IMG/VR virus record: IMGVR_UViG_3300022208_000021
Location: 1 to 32,333 of that record
DNA from: a virus
Direction: 5' to 3' (one strand)
Length of the DNA: 32,333 nucleotides
Under the pieces are notes generated by a model. That model did not search any database, was not told the DNA's origin, and saw only the letters and a list, made by a program, of their open reading frames with translations. Within the stretch, counting starts at the first letter, position 1. Each line of letters starts with the position of its first letter. Below, one piece after another: positions 28,924 to 32,333 of this stretch. The translations under genes and the position numbers were made by a program.

Positions 28924-30077
28924 GGGTTTAATTCGGCAAACTTCGCTTGGTAGGCTTCCGTTATTTTTGCTCTATCCGATTGGCTGAGCCCCTGAATAAA
29001 GGAAAGGTTGTCCCTGACAACATTATCAAGCTGATCCCCAGCGGTTACTTTCAGGATCTTGTCGATCACCGTCTGGATCTGGATTGCCGAATCGAACCTT
29101 GGGGGATCACCCTTGGGGGGCTCCCTCTTTTTGGGGGGCTCTTTCTTAGGTTCTTCCTTCTTTGGTTCCTCTTTTGGCTCTTCCTTCTTTGGCTCTTCTT
29201 TTTCTTTAGCTTCCACCTTTTCTGGATCTACCACGGCATACTGGACTTTTGGCTCTTCCTTCTTCCCGCCCAGAAGATCCTTTAACCCTTCCATTCCCTT
29301 CCCAGACTTCTTCTCTGGCACTTGAAATGCGTTCTCCGGGGTGATATCCCCTTCCTTTATAGCCTGAGCAATCCCCTTCAGCTGCGCCAGCTCATCCAGC
29401 CCTACGTTATCAATGCTCTCAACCCCCAGCGTTGTGCAGATCATCTCTGGAGAAACACCGAACTTCTGGAAGTGAGCCACCATTGCAGCTCTCTTGTTTG
29501 CCAGCGTTTCCACCGTACCGATTGCTGCTTCCCGGGAGCTGCTGTAGATATCTACCCAGATAGCCTTGGGGATCACGGCAAGGGTAGCATTCCTCTCAGC
29601 TACGGATATGGCTGCGTTCTTTGTAACGCCGATCATGTCATCGTCGTACCTCTTGCCGTACTTGTTCGTTATCCTTCTCTCTGACTCCCTGACCCGGATC
29701 ACGTTCCGTTCCAGATCGAATGCAATGCCCTGACCGGTTACGGACTTCTCATCTTCCTTGATGCAGCGTCCAAGGATCCTCATGTTTCCCCAGCAGTAGG
29801 CAATAATCTCAGCAAACCGTGCTGACGGTCCTTCGATGGTCTTGCCCCCCCGGGGGATAGCATACATACACTCTTCCGCTATCTTTTCGTTGAGGGTAGC
29901 CAGAGACATTGCTTCGTTGCGGAACTTCTTGATGCTGCGGGGGTACTCCTTTGCCGTTGCGATCTGCTGGTTTATCTCTGACTTGTTGAGAATCGCCAGA
30001 GCCCCAGCGTCTACTACCTCTACTTCCTGAGCTGGGCTTTCCGCATCCACCACTTCGTAACCCTTGTCTTTAGCCAT
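28920..30077 (-). CDS. Putative single-strand annealing/recombinase protein with charged linker
   Basis: This 385-residue protein has AAGGGGGAG before its ATG at 30077. The core at about 45-175 has MYAIPRGGKTIEGPSARFAE near 71-90, a CWGNMRILGR strand, a FDLERNVIRVRESERRI block and DDDMIGVTKNAAISVAERNA with LAVIPKAIW at 146-174. This pattern is common in phage proteins annotated as recombination or annealing factors (Sak3 or RecT-like groups); I cannot choose a family safely. Residues 285-328 are a K/E/P-rich linker and 330-385 a small helical domain, a layout like SSAPs that carry a C-terminal host-SSB-binding part. The exonuclease in the same operon supports a two-component recombination pair. 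Catalysis is not expected. Confidence 0.6.
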   Translation of the reverse strand: MAKDKGYEVVDAESPAQEVEVVDAGALAILNKSEINQQIATAKEYPRSIKKFRNEAMSLATLNEKIAEECMYAIPRGGKTIEGPSARFAEIIAYCWGNMRILGRCIKEDEKSVTGQGIAFDLERNVIRVRESERRITNKYGKRYDDDMIGVTKNAAISVAERNATLAVIPKAIWVDIYSSSREAAIGTVETLANKRAAMVAHFQKFGVSPEMICTTLGVESIDNVGLDELAQLKGIAQAIKEGDITPENAFQVPEKKSGKGMEGLKDLLGGKKEEPKVQYAVVDPEKVEAKEKEEPKKEEPKEEPKKEEPKKEPPKKREPPKGDPPRFDSAIQIQTVIDKILKVTAGDQLDNVVRDNLSFIQGLSQSDRAKITEAYQAKFAELNP

Positions 30078-30081
30078 CTTT

Positions 30082-30336
30082 TTACTCCCCCTTGATTGAG
30101 TATAATGCGTCTGCTACTTCTCCCACCTTCGATGACAATACTTCAATGGCCCCCATAGGAGTACCGGCATCTGCAAGGCCAAGGTGTTTTATCTGGACAG
30201 CAATCTCATGTAAACCTCTTCCTATAAAGTATAGCGCATCGACTATGTTCCCTGACTCATCATCATCGTCCGTATTAGACGTTAATGAAGTAAGGAAAAA
30301 CTCTTCCAGAATTCCCTTAACAGTTTCTTCATCCAT
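30082..30336 (-). CDS. Small early hypothetical protein
   Basis: This 84-residue protein has a strong GGGGGGGAG site before ATG at 30336. It begins MDEETVKGILEEFFLTSL, has a strongly acidic loop (SNTDDDDESGN) and continues as predicted helices (VDALYFIGRGLHEIAVQIKH; GAIEVLSSKVGEVADALYSI). Only four bases separate its stop from the start of the annealing-protein gene, and that gene's ribosome site lies in its last codons. I do not recognise a family. It is acidic and mostly helical, so it could be a binding partner or an anti-host factor, but the sequence alone does not tell. Confidence 0.75.
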   Translation of the reverse strand: MDEETVKGILEEFFLTSLTSNTDDDDESGNIVDALYFIGRGLHEIAVQIKHLGLADAGTPMGAIEVLSSKVGEVADALYSIKGE

Positions 30337-30354
30337 CTCCCCCCCCTTTCTTTA

Positions 30355-30531
30355 TTACTTCTCTCTCAGCTTGTTCCAAAATATCCATGCTTGAGCGTCT
30401 GCAAATGCTTCTGGACCCTTTGCCCAGCACGTTTCGCATACAACAGTATAATATGCAGTTTCCCCATCATCATACTTTTTTACATCCAATTCAGTACCAC
30501 CACAAAACGGACAAGGTTTACTATTTTCCAT
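30355..30531 (-). CDS. Lar-like small zinc-finger protein
   Basis: This 58-residue leftward frame runs from ATG 30531 to TAA 30355. It has GGGGGAG before the start and overlaps the last 11 bases of the preceding gene. It opens MENSKPCPFCGGTELDV, with a second C-x2-C (VVCETCWAKGP) and AWIFWNKLREK at the end. This is the signature of the restriction-alleviation Lar / phage zinc-finger family: C-P-F-C-G-G, then V-x-C-x-x-C-x-A-x-G-P, then a final A-x-x-x-W-N-x-R. In Rac, Lar modulates EcoKI. Most family members have no tested function, so anti-restriction is only a possibility. Confidence 0.75.
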   Translation of the reverse strand: MENSKPCPFCGGTELDVKKYDDGETAYYTVVCETCWAKGPEAFADAQAWIFWNKLREK

Positions 30532-30832
30532 CTTCTCCCCCTTTCACTTCTTCATGGGTTGCCTCAAAAATGTCTGGCTTACAGGGATACAGCTCACCCT
30601 TAATACCCCGGATGATCCAATCATCCGTAAAAACGGTCATTACACCTTCTAACGTTGCTACATTAAAAGTAGGCTCGTCAATGGTTTGGGCATTCCATAG
30701 AGATCCAATCTCACCTATAGGCAGATTCCAAGCTCTATGTAACCACAAAGGCCAATCGACATTTGACTCCATTCTTGCAGTTGTCATTTGAAATGCCTCA
30801 ATCACGACAGGCTTTTTCCTAAACTTAGCCAT
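30521..30832 (-). CDS. Conserved phage protein of the PGDYI/PGDYG type
   Basis: This 103-residue protein has GGGAGGGAAG before its ATG at 30832. MAKFRKKPVVIEAFQMT is a well-conserved opening of a small phage family, and the middle to end shows VATLEGVMTVFTDDWIIRGI followed by KGELYPCKPDIFEATHEEV. In most members the central turn reads P-G-D-Y/W-I-I; here it is T-D-D-W-I-I. The family is widespread in tailed phages and has no established function to my knowledge. It overlaps the Lar-like gene at its end and the preceding gene at its start. The identification rests on the two end blocks, which are distinct. Confidence 0.75.
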   Translation of the reverse strand: MAKFRKKPVVIEAFQMTTARMESNVDWPLWLHRAWNLPIGEIGSLWNAQTIDEPTFNVATLEGVMTVFTDDWIIRGIKGELYPCKPDIFEATHEEVKGGEDGK

Positions 30833-31127
30833 CTTCCCTCCCTTCTATAGAGTTTGTCCCTGTAAATACTGTCGGGAATTTATGCCTCTTGCCCTCAAGC
30901 CATATCTCTTTCCGTTCTTCCCTGCGTCTTATCATCTCTATCGGATCGTAAATGGTAAGCCCTTCCCCGTTGTAGACCTTCAAGAACATCGGTCCTGTGC
31001 GCCTGTACCTGTCGCACCTTGGGCATCTATGCAGCGTATCGTATCCTTCAATAACAACCGTTATAAACCCAGACCGGCACTCAGCAACAACGCAATCATC
31101 GTCTATGAAGCGAACAAAATCCTTCAT
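30825..31127 (-). CDS. Small early protein with a C-x2-C site
   Basis: This 100-residue protein reads MKDFVRFIDDDCVVAECRSG from ATG 31127. Two separated cysteines (12 and 17) precede HRCPRCDRYRRTG near 33-45, so a four-cysteine zinc site is possible. A charged helix (MIRRREERKEIWLEGKRHKF) occupies about 64-84. The ribosome site is poor (AAGAG), so translation may be coupled to the HTH gene 15 bases upstream. It overlaps the next gene by eight bases. No family is recognised; small zinc-binding proteins of phage early operons often act in DNA or RNA binding. Confidence 0.65.
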   Translation of the reverse strand: MKDFVRFIDDDCVVAECRSGFITVVIEGYDTLHRCPRCDRYRRTGPMFLKVYNGEGLTIYDPIEMIRRREERKEIWLEGKRHKFPTVFTGTNSIEGREDG

Positions 31128-31142
31128 GGCATTGGCTCTTTT

Positions 31143-31370
31143 TTATATTTCGCTTGATTCGATATATTTTTCTATATCGGCTTTGTTAAAACGAATTGAG
31201 TTAGATCCAACCCTGTATACTTTTATCTTATCCCACAAAAGAGTATACCCATGTGTCATTTTAGATATATATATCTGGTTATAGATTGTTTGCGTTGCCA
31301 TCCCAAGCATTTCCGCTGCTTTACTTACCTTTATAAGCTTTATATCTTCTTGCTGCTTGTCTTTCTTCAT
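31143..31370 (-). CDS. Excisionase/MerR-type helix-turn-helix protein
   Basis: This 75-residue protein starts at ATG 31370, two bases after the exonuclease stop. LIKVSKAAEMLGMATQTIYN near 12-31 is a helix-turn-helix of the MerR/excisionase (HTH_17) kind, followed by a strand (IKVYRVGSNSIRF) and NKADIEKYIES, the standard closing helix. Such small proteins act as excisionases, directionality factors or early repressors. With a recombination operon around it, a regulatory or DNA-architectural role is most likely. No integrase is seen in the window, so excision is not claimed. It is AT-richer than its neighbours. Confidence 0.75.
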   Translation of the reverse strand: MKKDKQQEDIKLIKVSKAAEMLGMATQTIYNQIYISKMTHGYTLLWDKIKVYRVGSNSIRFNKADIEKYIESSEI

Positions 31371-31372
31371 TG

Positions 31373-32333
31373 CTATACCTTGCCTTTCAGGGCTGGTGTC
31401 AGCGGGTAGACGTTGAACCTACGGGAGCCTTCCTTGATGGTTGTATGCTCCTTCAACAGCCTTCTCATCTCACCCTCTTTCATTGCAAGCATCTGGAAGC
31501 ATTGCTTGGCAATCCTTTCCCAATCCACCACTTCCTTGTCCTTCGTCTTTTTCCACAAGATTTTCACATCTGGGGATAAAATCCCTTCAGCTTCCCCTAT
31601 CCGTGCCTTTAGCTCGTTTGCCAGTTTCATCTCCTGCTTTTCCCAATCTGCTATGCGCCAGCGAATCTCAAAAAGGTTATACATCAGCATCTCTTCGTCA
31701 ACGTCTGCTTGCTTCATAGGAAGGATATTAGATGGGTACTTTTTTATGAGGTAATTGGCGTATGCCTTTGATGCGTCTGGTGCTGGCTCTTCGTTGCCGA
31801 TTATATACCGCTCCCAGAATTCCTTGCACTTCTCAAGGATCATGTTCTCCAGCTCCAGATCCCGGTGCAGCCTATATACCCTGAATTGCTCCGTCCCGAA
31901 AAGCACGGCAACATCCCACTCCGGGTATCCGGTCAAGCTCATATAGAGAGCTGTTTGCGTAGCGTAGTAAAGGGGAATGTCCCCGCTGCCATCCTCACCC
32001 CATTGGTGCATCGTGGCTGGATGGGCTGTCTTGATTTCTACCCCACGGGACTTGTCCTTCACCAGCCGGTCAGGAGTGCCGAATACATGATGCACTTCGT
32101 TCCATATAGATCCCTGCACCTTCACAAGCTCTACATTCTCCTGCTCAGCGTACAGCTCCGCAACCGGGGCTTCCAGCTTCCTTCCCATTTTCATCGCAAA
32201 GTTATCGGGCTGCTCCGGTATCAGTCCCTTCTTCCTTGCCCATACGTCAGCCGGGGATTGCCAAGGGCTTAGCCCAAGGACAGCAGCGACTTCACTCCCC
32301 CCGATTCCCTTTTTTCTTTCTTCCAGCCACTTT
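31373..32333 (-). CDS. YqaJ/lambda-type exonuclease (5' end beyond the window)
   Basis: The visible frame is open to the right edge. The first codons seen read KWLEERKKGIGGSEVAAVLG, then LSPWQSPADVWARKKGLIPE. This continues upstream of ATG 32194, so that ATG is internal. The family blocks follow: MGRKLEAPVAELYAEQE, FGTPDRLV (metal-binding Asp), GVEIKTAHP (catalytic Glu and Lys of the E-x-K motif), YYATQTALYMSLTGYPEWDV with the conserved Gln, and FRVYRLHRD. These are PD-(D/E)XK 5'-3' exonucleases that make single-stranded tails for an annealing protein. The C-terminal 130 residues hold a coiled-coil-like helix (EIRWRIADWEKQEMKLANEL) and a final basic tail. The annealing candidate lies four genes downstream in the same operon. 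Confidence 0.85.
   Translation of the reverse strand, partial: KWLEERKKGIGGSEVAAVLGLSPWQSPADVWARKKGLIPEQPDNFAMKMGRKLEAPVAELYAEQENVELVKVQGSIWNEVHHVFGTPDRLVKDKSRGVEIKTAHPATMHQWGEDGSGDIPLYYATQTALYMSLTGYPEWDVAVLFGTEQFRVYRLHRDLELENMILEKCKEFWERYIIGNEEPAPDASKAYANYLIKKYPSNILPMKQADVDEEMLMYNLFEIRWRIADWEKQEMKLANELKARIGEAEGILSPDVKILWKKTKDKEVVDWERIAKQCFQMLAMKEGEMRRLLKEHTTIKEGSRRFNVYPLTPALKGKV

Noticed and set aside
32192-32194. ATG 32194 as the start of the exonuclease
   Set aside because: Conserved family sequence (RKKGIGGSEVAAVLG, SPWQSPADVW) continues upstream in the same frame to the right edge, so the gene begins outside the window.
1-32333. CRISPR array, tRNA genes, insertion sequences and an integrase with attachment sites
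   Set aside because: No spaced direct repeats, cloverleaf patterns, transposase motifs or integrase motifs were found by reading. The repeats present are protein-level or the short 27-bp tandem.

Overview
The window looks like part of the genome of a tailed bacteriophage, most likely short-tailed (podovirus-like), or a prophage or metagenome-assembled relative. Coding density is close to complete, and genes meet at ATGA, TAATG or TAGTG overlaps. I see no ribosomal, tRNA or housekeeping genes. Podovirus-like signs are a protein resembling the P22 gp10 tail/DNA-stabilisation protein, two tandem ejection-like proteins (one with a glycine-rich membrane tail), a proline-rich internal-protein candidate and a 2602-residue giant protein of the large-polyvalent-protein type. 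The host cannot be named. A peptidase M15 endolysin followed by several single-membrane-span coiled-coil proteins suggests a Gram-negative host.

Layout. (1) 3-6170, rightward: the tail end of a glycosyltransferase-like gene, two small beta-rich proteins of one shape at either end, a signal-peptide protein with a lectin/lyase-like domain and two Ig-like repeats, a membrane-anchored fibre-like protein, a cysteine-cluster protein, a further beta-rich protein and a methyltransferase-DUF115 fusion. This resembles a surface-glycan and decoration module. (2) 6184-14318: adhesin, fibre and tail genes, including an 823-residue protein built of about 36 short repeats, an Mtd/C1q-like fibre, a tryptophan-periodic small protein, a probable 15-codon gene, an FN3 plus Asp-box protein and the gp10-like protein. 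(3) 14315-25778: GNAT-like protein, the ejection-protein pair, a proline-rich protein and the giant protein with an HEIGH metallopeptidase motif. (4) 25775-28748: endolysin and a run of seven small membrane or coiled-coil proteins, the probable lysis cassette. One of these has no ATG, GTG or TTG start and probably begins at ATT. (5) 28720-32333, leftward: an early recombination operon, read from the right edge: YqaJ/lambda-type exonuclease (5' end outside the window), excisionase-like HTH, small zinc-binding and conserved phage proteins, a putative annealing protein with a lysine/glutamate/proline-rich linker, and a small zinc ribbon coupled to it by GTGA.

The two transcription units converge at about 28.72-28.75 kb, where the last codons overlap and two mutually exclusive 9-bp hairpins occur. 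Non-ATG starts are common: GTG at 104, 540, 6184, 11320 and 28923; TTG at 3547, 10691, 27965 and 28383; probably ATT at 26730. No intergenic stretch reaches 300 bases. I saw no CRISPR array, tRNA, insertion sequence or convincing promoter; both operons seem to be transcribed from outside the window. Family names are from memory of motifs and no database search was run.
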